Shown here: in pieces, positions 18,137 through 27,000 of the stretch | How the letters are laid out: every line of letters begins with the position of its first letter | How positions within the stretch are numbered: position 1 is the stretch's first letter | NCBI GenBank assembly: GCA_937876195.1 | Contig: CALEIK010000013.1 | Coordinates: forward strand, 1-64,000 | Source of the DNA: an uncultured Flavobacteriales bacterium | GTDB lineage: Bacteria > Bacteroidota > Bacteroidia > Flavobacteriales_D > Crocinitomicaceae | Direction: 5' to 3' | DNA: 64,000 nucleotides | Translations under genes and position numbers: made by a program | Notes under the pieces: generated by a model | What the model was told of the DNA's origin: nothing | What the model saw: only the letters and a program-made list of their open reading frames with translations | Database searches by the model: none

Positions 18137-18321
18137 TTGTCTGATAAAGGCTGAGACCTCTCATTTCATTCGAGGTGACTATTGATAAATTAAGCGTTGC
18201 GAGGTCATGTGGGGTGATATTTTGACAAAGTCAAAATATCACCCCACATGACCTTAATAATTACCTCTCCGAACTGTCACCTCGACCTTAGGGAGAGGTC
18301 TATAAAACTTTTATCAGACAA
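18137..18321. repeat. 185-bp nested palindromic element
   Basis: The element is built of nested inverted repeats: ends TTGTCTGATAAA (18137-18148) and its exact complement (18310-18321); AGACCTCTC (18154-18162) with 18293-18301; CGAGGTGAC (18171-18179) with 18276-18284; and a central perfect 25-bp stem (18202-18226 with 18230-18254) around a 3-nt AAA loop. It carries no ORF. The form resembles a non-autonomous transposable element or a REP/BIME-type palindrome. No target-site duplication was recognised, and no second copy was noticed in the window. It fills most of the 292-bp gap between the YceI fusion and the muramidase gene. Confidence 0.85.
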
Positions 18322-18409
18322 CAATGATAATTTTCATCAAATATACAATATTATTTACCGTGGTAAATATTTTAGTGATTATCGAAAGGAATTTTAACAA
18401 TTTCTAACA

Positions 18410-19588
18410 TCAATAGAGCAAGTACTTTGCTCGAACCAATTTGAATTGTTCAAGTCCCTCCTGCCATTCTGCTCGAATTTGCTCTTCTGTCCACCCTTGC
18501 TCAATGCGCTTGCGCAACGTCGTATTTCCAGCCAATAGATGAAAGAAATTGTTCTTTAAAAAGAAGGTCGATTTACTTCCTATCTCTTTATAAAAGTCAA
18601 TCAACGGAGCCAACGACAGTTGATTTGGTGCAATAGAATCTCGGAAATCAATTCCTTTGCACAGTTGTCCTTTCAAAACGGGATCTTTAGCTCCGTAACT
18701 TGATTTAGGTGTAAAAGTGAACTCTCCTTTCGTATAAGTTGGATGTCCAATCACTTCGAATGGAGACTCGGTTCCTCTCCCAACGCTGACAATTGTTCCT
18801 TCAAAAAAACATAAACTCGGATACCATGCGATGGCATTGTCAGTGCGTAAATTTGGACTTGGCGCAACTGGCAATGAATAAGGTGTGTCGTGCGTGTAAC
18901 CTTCACATGGAACGACAGTCAAATCGCAATACGACGAAATCCATTTTTCCCCATTAATCATCTGTGCATACTCGCCAATGGTCATTCCATAAACAACAGG
19001 CACTGGATGCATGCCAATAAACGACTTTTGTGCTGGCTCCAATAGTGGACCATCAATGTAATGCGCATTTGGGTTCGGTCGATCCAAAACAATGACAGGA
19101 ATTCCGAGTTCTGCACAAGCTTCCATTACATAATGTAAAGTTGAGATATACGTGTAAAACCGTACACCAACATCTTGAAGATCAAAAATCATCACTTCAA
19201 TTCCACTTAACTGTGCCTCATTTGGCTTTTTGTTCTTTCCGTATAAGGAAACGAGTGATAACCCTGTTTTTTCGTCCACTGATGAATTTACTTTTTCACC
19301 TGCGTCTGCATCTCCTCGAAATCCGTGTTCTGGGGAGAAAACTTTTAGGATGTTTACATCTGAAGTCAATAGCGAATCGACCAAATGTGTAGCTCCAATC
19401 ATCGATGTTTGGTTGGCGACAATTCCCACCTTCATCTCCTTTACTAGTTCAAGTAGATTCAGCATATCCTCAGCGCCGACACGGATCTTCTGTGCTGCGT
19501 TTGTTTTCGTGGAATCATTGACCGTTGAATGCGAATTTGTTCCCCCATAACTACACGACGCCACTAAAAAAATAAAAATGCTTTTCAA
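18410..19588 (-). CDS. namZ: DUF1343 lipoprotein, exo-beta-N-acetylmuramidase (NamZ/GH171)
   Basis: The DUF1343 protein has VKEMKVGIVANQTSMIGATHLVDSLL, KVFSPEHGFRGDADAGEKV, SLYGKNKKPNEAQLSGIEVMIFDLQDVGVRFYTYISTL and AWYPSLCFFEGTIVSVGRGTESPFE. Characterised relatives remove N-acetylmuramic acid from non-reducing ends of peptidoglycan fragments, serving wall recycling. Choosing TTG at 19588 gives 392 residues beginning MKSIFIFLVASC, an ideal lipoprotein signal with Cys12 in the lipobox. A longer reading from ATG 19651 would bury this signal behind 21 residues. An AAAGG lies 8 nt before the TTG, though such sites carry limited weight in Bacteroidota. It diverges from the permease gene. Confidence 0.85.
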   Translation of the reverse strand: MKSIFIFLVASCSYGGTNSHSTVNDSTKTNAAQKIRVGAEDMLNLLELVKEMKVGIVANQTSMIGATHLVDSLLTSDVNILKVFSPEHGFRGDADAGEKVNSSVDEKTGLSLVSLYGKNKKPNEAQLSGIEVMIFDLQDVGVRFYTYISTLHYVMEACAELGIPVIVLDRPNPNAHYIDGPLLEPAQKSFIGMHPVPVVYGMTIGEYAQMINGEKWISSYCDLTVVPCEGYTHDTPYSLPVAPSPNLRTDNAIAWYPSLCFFEGTIVSVGRGTESPFEVIGHPTYTKGEFTFTPKSSYGAKDPVLKGQLCKGIDFRDSIAPNQLSLAPLIDFYKEIGSKSTFFLKNNFFHLLAGNTTLRKRIEQGWTEEQIRAEWQEGLEQFKLVRAKYLLY

Positions 19589-19631
19589 GCAGAAAACCTT
19601 TGTGTACTTTAGTCGAAAAGTTAGAGGTAAA

Positions 19632-21341
19632 TTGGGATTTGAATATTTCATATCAAAAAAAACGCTTAAAACCGTAGCACAAGGTAAGAAAGTTTCTAAA
19701 CCTATCGTGCGGATCTCTATTATCAGCATTGCCCTCGCGGTTATCGTTAACCTCATCACAATCGCTGTTGTTTCTGGCTTTCAGCAAGAAGTACGCCAAA
19801 AAATAAGTGGATTTGGTTCACATCTATTTATCATGAGCGCTGGCGAGAATAGCATTTTTGAAAGCGAACCCATCCTCAAAGAACAGGATTTTCTCAAGCA
19901 ATTAAAAAAGAACAAAAACATTCAAACCATCCAACCAGTTGGCTATAAACCCGTTTTGTTGCAGTCCAAATTAAACGAAATCACCTACCAACTTCCAGGT
20001 GGAAAGGATACGACAGAAATTCAACAGCAGGTACTTGGTGCAGTGATAAAAGGTGTTGACGAAAACTATGATTGGCATTTTTTTAAAGCACATTTGAAGG
20101 AAGGTCGTCTTCCCAATTTCAAAAGAGATACCGCCAACACTACTTCTATACCTCAGCTTCTACTTTCCAGCAAGATTTGTGGCGATTTACAGTTCAACGT
20201 AAACGATACCATCATTGCATTTTTTGTAAAAAATCAACCTATTAAAAAGCAGTTTGTGGTTGCGGGCATTTATGAAACAGGATTGGAAGAATTTGACAAG
20301 AAGTTTATCCTAGGAGACCTTTCAGTTGTTCAAGATTTAAACGATTGGGGAATTAAAGCAGCAATTGAAGTAGCTGACACCATGACCAACGATCAGTTGA
20401 TTGTTCGCGCCAACGTAGCTGGTGGCAATGGGAACTTTAAATACGATTGGGGCAATGGTTTTGATACGTACACAGGATTCACGCTATGCCCAATCAAAGA
20501 CACCGTGATTCGATTAATTGCCGCAGATTACTGGTCCAGTTTGAACGAGGATGAAATCGACACGAGTATTCCCGACACGGCTTACTTAAAAATAACCATC
20601 GAGGGTACAGCGTACAGTCCGTGTGATTTTAAACACAACGACTTCGACGAACTTGAACGTACTTTCTTGAATGAAGATGGAACTATGTTCTCACTTGAAG
20701 CATCTCAAAAAACGATCATCTTTGAAGCGACCAATGGAAAAGGGAGCTCACACAACTACGTCGGTGGTTACGAGCTATTTGTCACAGATTGGAGTCACCT
20801 CGAGTCTGCCTATAACAGCACAAAAAAAATGACAGACTTTATTCCCACCGAAAATGGGGAGTTGCTAAAAACAACCAGCATCATGGAAAATCAAAAAGAT
20901 ATTTTCGTTTGGTTGGACTTTTTAGACATCAATGTCTTCATCATTCTTACCCTTATGATCTTGATCGGTATCATTAACATGGGATCGGCGCTTTTAGTGT
21001 TGATTCTTATCCGTTCTAATTTTATAGGCATGATGAAAGCAATGGGTGCCACCAACTGGAGCATTCGAAAAATATTTTTAATTCAAGCTGGATTCCTAAT
21101 CAGCCGCGGAATGCTTTGGGGAAATATCATTGGCTTGGGCATTTGCTTCCTTCAGAAATACACAGGGGTTTTTACATTAAATCCAGAAGTCTATTATTTA
21201 ACGGAAGTGCCGATTGAACTCAACTTAGCGCATTGGGTGCTCTTGAATGTTTGTACTTTGCTGATTTGCCTGCTCGCTCTGGTAATTCCAAGTATTGTGA
21301 TCACTCGAATTAAACCTGTCAAGTCGATAAAATTCAATTAA
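19632..21341 (+). CDS. FtsX/LolE-type ABC transporter permease with an extra periplasmic domain
   Basis: The 569-residue permease has one membrane helix near the N-terminus (IIALAVIV-type segment after FISKKTLKTVAQGKK), a long periplasmic part, and three C-terminal helices with INMGSALLVLILIRSNFIGMMKAMGATNWSIRKIF and PVKSIKFN at the end. This is the lipoprotein-release/FtsX type common in Bacteroidota. TTG 19632 is preferred to ATG 19578 because relatives begin at the GFEYFISK-like sequence and AGAGG lies 5 nt upstream. Residues about 242-376 form an insert not usual in the family, with AGGNGNFKYDWGNG resembling a PKD/SprB-type beta domain. No ATPase gene is adjacent. Confidence 0.83.
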   Translation: MGFEYFISKKTLKTVAQGKKVSKPIVRISIISIALAVIVNLITIAVVSGFQQEVRQKISGFGSHLFIMSAGENSIFESEPILKEQDFLKQLKKNKNIQTIQPVGYKPVLLQSKLNEITYQLPGGKDTTEIQQQVLGAVIKGVDENYDWHFFKAHLKEGRLPNFKRDTANTTSIPQLLLSSKICGDLQFNVNDTIIAFFVKNQPIKKQFVVAGIYETGLEEFDKKFILGDLSVVQDLNDWGIKAAIEVADTMTNDQLIVRANVAGGNGNFKYDWGNGFDTYTGFTLCPIKDTVIRLIAADYWSSLNEDEIDTSIPDTAYLKITIEGTAYSPCDFKHNDFDELERTFLNEDGTMFSLEASQKTIIFEATNGKGSSHNYVGGYELFVTDWSHLESAYNSTKKMTDFIPTENGELLKTTSIMENQKDIFVWLDFLDINVFIILTLMILIGIINMGSALLVLILIRSNFIGMMKAMGATNWSIRKIFLIQAGFLISRGMLWGNIIGLGICFLQKYTGVFTLNPEVYYLTEVPIELNLAHWVLLNVCTLLICLLALVIPSIVITRIKPVKSIKFN

Positions 21342-21343
21342 AA

Positions 21344-22867
21344 CTATTCTGTTGAAAGCTGAACAAACTGAAATGGCTCGTACTTTTCTTTGTTCTTCGC
21401 ATCATCTTCGTAGGCTGGTCCCGCAACAACAGACGATTCAATTACCACATTCACTTTTCCTTTAAACTCTTTCTTTTTCTCAAAGTGACCGATAATATCG
21501 TATTTTATATTCTCGGCGCGCATTGCAGATAGCTCTTGGTTCGACGCAAACTTCTTCGTAGGTACATTGGATGCTGACGATCTTACTTTAACCGTAACGC
21601 TCGGTCTACCATCCTTTAACTGCGCCTCTATTTCTTTAATGAACAGCTTAATATCACCTCTTGACACATTCAATTTATTCTTGTTGTATCGAAAAGTGTG
21701 CATGAAATCCAAGTTCGTGTAATCAGAAGCAATCACTGGTGGAAGATCTATTTTAATTTCTTCGGGCTCATTAATCACACAACTAGTGGTCGCGGTTTGT
21801 CCTGCTTGATCCGTAACAACAACTGTATATTCTCCCTTGCCCAGGAATTGTATATTCTGCTCCTTTTCACCATTCGACCAACTGAATGAATAGGGCGATA
21901 CTCCGCCCTGTACAACAAGGTCCGTCGCTCCATCGCTTTCGTCATATACAGTGACATCTGAACAAGAAATTTTCAGTGTAAGCGGTGGTGGTGTGTAAAT
22001 ATCAATGCGGTAGATATCGCTTAGTTCTCCATCTCGGTTACTCGACCAAAATGCTTGATTTCCTGAATAAATAAAGTATGCATCAAATTTTGGTGAGTTA
22101 ATACGATCACCTAAATTGATCGGTGCTGACCAGTCTGTCCAACTTCCTTGCTTGACTGCATAAAATATGTCGGCATCACCATGGCCTCCAAAACCATTGC
22201 TAGAGAAATACAGCGTGTCTTGCGAAGGTGATAAGAAAGGTGCTATTTCAAAACCACTAGAGTTAATGGCACTTCCCATGTGCACAGGTGCTGACCATTC
22301 TTCTCCTGATTTTGTGCTCACATAAAAATCTTCCTCTCCAAGTGAATTTGGTCCTTTGTGGGAAATGATGATCGCATTCTCGTCTTCGTTCACATGAAAA
22401 CCGTAAAAATCACCTTCAATCGATAAACCAGGGATTTCTATTTTCTCTGGTGATGACCAGTTTCCGTTGTTGTAGGTAGAAACTGCGATTCCTTTGTCTA
22501 CATCCTTCTTGCCGTCATACGAGTTAAGAAGATACATGGTCGTTCCTGTTTTGTTCAAGCCGAGTACAGCATTGTTGTACTTGTTGTTCACTGACTTTAC
22601 CAATTGACACGAAACGTAATTTCCATTCTCCCCCAGCTCACTTCTCCAAATATCCTGATCATTCTCTCCTCCTTTGTTGGCAGAATCAAATGTTCTTACG
22701 AAATATAGAAATGAACTGTCCTTTGAAAAAACGGGGATGCTTTCTTCTGCTTCTGAGTTGACCTCTCCGCCTAATCGTTCAGGGTCAGAATGATCCCAAA
22801 ATTGTGCATTAGCGGTAGTAAAAATTCCAAGAAAAAGAATTGTAAATAGTAGTTGAATGTTTTTCAT
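21344..22867 (-). CDS. PD40 propeller protein with SprB-like repeat and OmpA-like C-terminus
   Basis: The 507-residue envelope protein has a signal peptide (about 1-21, ending TANAQ) and PD40 propeller repeats (SIPVFSKDSSFLYFVRTFDS, APFLSPSQDTLYFSSNGFGGHGDADIF, YFIYSGNQAFWSSNRDG). One SprB/HYR-like repeat follows (about 300-370; DLVVQGGVSPYSFSWSNGEK, GKGEYTVVVTDQAG). The C-terminal 130 residues have an OmpA-like beta-alpha pattern (FRYNKNKLNVSRGDIKLFI, ELSAMRAENIKYDI) but lack the TDxxG..N..LS signature, so peptidoglycan binding is doubtful. It follows the PorP/SprF gene, as partners of T9SS surface proteins often do. It converges on the permease gene with 2 nt between stops. Confidence 0.82.
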   Translation of the reverse strand: MKNIQLLFTILFLGIFTTANAQFWDHSDPERLGGEVNSEAEESIPVFSKDSSFLYFVRTFDSANKGGENDQDIWRSELGENGNYVSCQLVKSVNNKYNNAVLGLNKTGTTMYLLNSYDGKKDVDKGIAVSTYNNGNWSSPEKIEIPGLSIEGDFYGFHVNEDENAIIISHKGPNSLGEEDFYVSTKSGEEWSAPVHMGSAINSSGFEIAPFLSPSQDTLYFSSNGFGGHGDADIFYAVKQGSWTDWSAPINLGDRINSPKFDAYFIYSGNQAFWSSNRDGELSDIYRIDIYTPPPLTLKISCSDVTVYDESDGATDLVVQGGVSPYSFSWSNGEKEQNIQFLGKGEYTVVVTDQAGQTATTSCVINEPEEIKIDLPPVIASDYTNLDFMHTFRYNKNKLNVSRGDIKLFIKEIEAQLKDGRPSVTVKVRSSASNVPTKKFASNQELSAMRAENIKYDIIGHFEKKKEFKGKVNVVIESSVVAGPAYEDDAKNKEKYEPFQFVQLSTE

Positions 22868-22924
22868 TTATTTAAAATTAATCATCGCTCGGGCAGTGGC
22901 TCCCTTACTCTTTAGATCGCTGAT

Positions 22925-23902
22925 CTAGCGTCCAAGCATTACGCCCAACACTATTTCATGCCCACCTGAACTGTATTGATTGAAACGAGAGACTGAAAAA
23001 TCGAATGAATACCCAAATTTAAATCGTTGACTGATGTTTAGTCCAACCATTCCAACAATGGCGTCTGTATTTCTATAAGAGAGCCCATACCATAACCATT
23101 CTTTGTATTCAAAGACAACAGATCCCTCAATGGAAAGTGGTGACGGGTAGATGTACTTCGCCAATACGGATGGTGTTAAAGTCAAGTTGTTGTTAAGATC
23201 AAATTTGTAACCTGCGGTAATATTAAAGTGCATTCTTGGGTCCACGTGTACGGCATTTGAACCGATGCGAATGTAATCCTCTGTCAATTGATTTGCCGCC
23301 AATCCTACAAACAAACGTTTTGAGTAAAGGTAAAGTCCTGCGCCAACATCAATCGTGTTTAAATCTCCTTGACTTGAGTAAAGATCGTACGTTGCGTCTG
23401 TACCGATACCGTTGATCATGTTCAACGTTTGAGCGCGTTCTTGGATAAATGCACGGTTTGAAAAACCAACGGTTGTTCCAAACGACAAATTATAATCTCG
23501 TGACAATGGCATGTGGATCGCATACGTCAATCCTGCACGTAAATGACGGAAAGCACCGTATTCATCCGCAACAATTGAACCTCCTAAGCCATGTTTTAGT
23601 CTTCCTGTGTTCACTTCTGGGCTTCTAACCGGTCCATGACTCGTTCTTAATGATGGATTGTATTTCGAACGTTTGTTTCTTTTCAGTTCCGTTGCTACGT
23701 ACAAATAAGCTGTTTTAGGAGCATCATCAAAGCCCAACCACTGCATTCTTCCTCCAGCCGTAATATCCACAAAATCATAGACACCAGCAGCACCTGGATT
23801 CACCATGTACTGGTTTCTCATATACTGACTGTATTGCGGCAATTGCTGCGCGATCGCTGATGTCAACGAAAAAGTAACGATTAAAGCAAGAATTTTACGC
23901 AT
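22925..23902 (-). CDS. PorP/SprF family outer-membrane protein
   Basis: The 325-residue protein has a signal peptide (MRKILALIVTFSLTSAIAQ) followed by QLPQYSQYMRNQYMVNPGAAGVYDF, the hallmark of PorP/SprF proteins. A beta-barrel follows (LKHGLGGSIVADEYGAFRHLRAGLTYAIHMPL, YNLSFGTTVGFSNRAF, GAGLYLYSKRLFVGLAANQL, FKFGYSFDFSVSRFNQY). PorP and SprF help particular T9SS cargo reach or stay on the surface. ATG 23902 is chosen because a -7 box at 23924-23931 covers the first in-frame ATG (23926). It lies between a giant T9SS protein gene and a PD40/OmpA-like gene, and its partner may be that giant protein. Confidence 0.9.
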   Translation of the reverse strand: MRKILALIVTFSLTSAIAQQLPQYSQYMRNQYMVNPGAAGVYDFVDITAGGRMQWLGFDDAPKTAYLYVATELKRNKRSKYNPSLRTSHGPVRSPEVNTGRLKHGLGGSIVADEYGAFRHLRAGLTYAIHMPLSRDYNLSFGTTVGFSNRAFIQERAQTLNMINGIGTDATYDLYSSQGDLNTIDVGAGLYLYSKRLFVGLAANQLTEDYIRIGSNAVHVDPRMHFNITAGYKFDLNNNLTLTPSVLAKYIYPSPLSIEGSVVFEYKEWLWYGLSYRNTDAIVGMVGLNISQRFKFGYSFDFSVSRFNQYSSGGHEIVLGVMLGR

Positions 23903-23923
23903 TGGATTTTCCATAAGTGTTCT

Positions 23924-23931
23924 CAAATATA
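23924..23931 (-). promoter_or_regulatory. -7 box (TATATTTG) of the PorP/SprF gene
   Basis: An exact TAnnTTTG match on the minus strand. Transcription would begin near 23917, downstream of the first in-frame ATG at 23926, which supports a start at 23902 (or 23914). No clear -33 element was seen. Confidence 0.5.
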
Positions 23932-24040
23932 CATTATTTCTAGAAAAACTGAAAATAAGTGCCGATTTGTTTCAATTGACGAGAAAAATACATGATTCGT
24001 TGGGTGGCTGCCATTAAATTCTGAATAATCTTTTGCTACA

Positions 24041-24077
24041 AAAAAAATCCCTCGAAGTCATACTCCGAAGGATTTTT
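24041..24077 (-). terminator. Rho-independent terminator of the giant beta-helix gene
   Basis: On the minus strand AAATCCTTCGGAG pairs with CTTCGAGGGATTT (two G-U pairs) around a short loop, followed by a T-rich run. It lies about 22 nt beyond the stop at 24099 and separates this gene from PorP/SprF. Confidence 0.75.
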
Positions 24078-24098
24078 ACACATCTTTATTTCAAACCG

Positions 24099-27000
24099 CT
24101 AGAACACTTCCAATTTTTGTGTTTCTAGTTCTTCACCGTCTAAGGTTATTTTGACTAGGTAGTACCCTTTTTGCAAGTGACCAACATCAACGCTTTCACC
24201 GTTTGTTTCAGTAGCACTGAACTCCATCATCACTTTACCATCAATGCTGATAATCTTAATCTCCATTGTTCCGGAAGATTGATCAGGGTAATCAAAGTTC
24301 ACCCGACCAGTTGTTGGATTTGGATAAATGTTTACCCCAACATTGCGGTGCAAGTCGATTTTTTCTTTGGTTTCTGTAGGTATGAACATGGATTTATTGA
24401 CTGCATCGGTTAAGAATAGCGGTACACCCTCCATGAGATTGTTGTAGTAATAGTTCAATAAATAATCTGCTGAAAGGGCAATCATTTCATCTTCGCTATT
24501 TGCAATTAAGACTTCTAAACGAGTTACAAGGCTAGGATTTTCTTCTAACACTTCCCGTGGATCTTTCTTGCATGAAATTTCCTGATGGATTTCTTTTAAT
24601 TCCATGAAGTAGACACAAGCATTATCTGCTTCAAGTTGTACGCGTGTTTGCTGAGCACGGGAAGTATCATCAATACCAATGTACAATGAGAGCAATTGTT
24701 TTAAACGCTCGTGATCACCCACAGCTTCCATCACATCAATGATGACTTGAACGTTCAGTGTATCGCTCTCATCAAGTAAAAGCTGACTGATTAAATCATT
24801 GTACTCCAAATCAGCTTCTCCTAGTAGATAATAAATTTCAGCATACAATTTAGTACGTTCAGACATTCCTTCTTGTACATCGGCAATTTGATTGGCAGTG
24901 CCATTTGGCATTGAGTGATTCACCAAAACTGATTTCACTCGCTCAGAAAGTTGCGAATTTGCCATCAACACTTGCTTTAAATGGCCATGTGGTGGATTGC
25001 TTTGAATGTAACGAATCAATACTTCATCCGATAAATACGGCGAAGCAGCCATCAAACCATTTTTCACTTGTCCGTTGCTTCCTGTCTCTATCAAATCAAG
25101 TAGTTCAGTTGTGTTGCCACCGTCTATCTGATCTCCTAAATCTTCTGCAGTATCTCTGAACTGGAAAATAGCAGGTAGACTGATGGATGGAACCTTCTTC
25201 ACAATTTTAGAAGGACATGCTCCAGCATCATCCGTAATAGGACCTCCATACTGTGCGCTTACAGGAGTAACTGCTTGCTGCAATCCTCCTCCGAATGGCG
25301 AAAGATTAAACACAGTATACGAATCAGGTATGTGTCTTGCAGCATTAAGATGCGCATACTCGACATGTTGCGAATAGTCGGAGAGATAAAAATCATGATC
25401 AATACTTGGACTCTCTGCTGTAAGAGAGAACTTGTTGTTTGCAGCCCGTTTTTTTGCGTCAAGTAGCGAAGTTCCGCCGGAGCTAGAGCCCTGATGGTAG
25501 TTCATTCTTCCGGACATTAGGGTTAAGTCGTGGTTCTCAATGTCAGATTGAAAATCATTGCATTTCCATTGAAGCCCCGTAATAATCGAGTTTGTTGGGT
25601 CAGGTACAGAAGTTGCATTCGTACCTTCGGTTTGTCCTCCAATTTTTAGATCATGGAAGTAGTTTTTGTAGATTTCATTCGTTGTTTCCCCTGAGTTATT
25701 AACAACAATACCGTACGTATTTGCCTGATCAGCTGCAACCAATGGGTTGTCCAGCGCATATAATTCATTTTCTTGTACAGTATACCTCGTTGAATTATAC
25801 AAAGCAATACCGGCTGTTTGATAGGTGTCGGTTTGGCGCACTGCAAAGTCGTTTCTGAGAATGCGTTCGTCTTTTGTTCCAGAAACTAAAATACCAACTT
25901 TGTTGTCTGAAAACTCATTTTCTGAACAAGTAAAGGTTTTTAAATCATTCACTGAATTTACAGCAATAATCCCGTTATCTAGGTTTGAAAAGCGGGAAGG
26001 TGTTGGATTTGGGCAAGGTGTCCCGTATTGAACAATTGTGGGGCAGTAGGGCGTTACATAGAACTGTGATTCCGTCGAAACAATCCCCTCACCTAGATAG
26101 TGACTACTATTACCTTCTGAAATAAGGTTCATAAACTCACAGCCTTTAAAATTTACTCCATGAACACTCATCAAGCGTGCATGCGTTGCAAAGCCAAAGA
26201 ACGTCCACCCAAGATCTGGAAGTAAATAGTCATCCGTCCAATGAAAATTAGTCCGAAAAAAGTGTGAACGATTGTTCATAGCAGTAACGCTAGGAGCTAA
26301 ATATGGTCTGAATACTACGCCAAGTTCGTTATTTAAAAAGTGTGATTGACTTGTTTGGACAATTCCACCATTGTTGGCGTCTACAAAATCGTTACCTTGA
26401 ACAACTTCTATTGGATCATCATACACTGTAACAGCTCCAGAAATACAATCTCCCGTGAGATAAAACGACTCTTCCTCTATGGAATTTCGCTTGCTTACCA
26501 ACGCACCAATGAGTGCATTTTCTATGATTGAATTAGTCATGACTAACCGCCCTTGTGTGGAATTGTTGATATTTTCTTGGGGCAGATTTTGATTTCCCCA
26601 CACCTCAACACCAAGCCAAAGCTCGTTTTCATCACAGCGATTTTCGTTGGTTAGAATAGTACTATCTCTGAGCCTTAGAATTCCACCTTGCTGTCCGCCT
26701 ACTCCATTTTCAATTACAACTCGAGCACCAGGTGCAAAACGCAATTGCAAATTATGAATGGTAAGCGATGCGTTAGGCAAAATACGAATTTCTCTACGTA
26801 CATACGCCACTGTATCATTACCATCAATCAATGGGTTAAAACCTACATCGTTGCGTTCCCACACTTCATTTCCTGATACGATATAACTGTCTGCATGAAA
26901 CACATCGTTTGGAATTTTTCTGTAATCATATCCATCAATTTGATCTTGTAAAAGGAAACTTGAATAACTTGGGTTTCCACCACCAGAAGGATTTGAAAGT

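Noticed and set aside
18137..18321. CRISPR array or insertion sequence
   Set aside because: There are no repeated spacers and no transposase gene; the structure is one nested palindrome.
19589..19651. ATG 19651 as the muramidase start
   Set aside because: It would place 21 residues before the lipoprotein signal and overlap the divergent permease gene.
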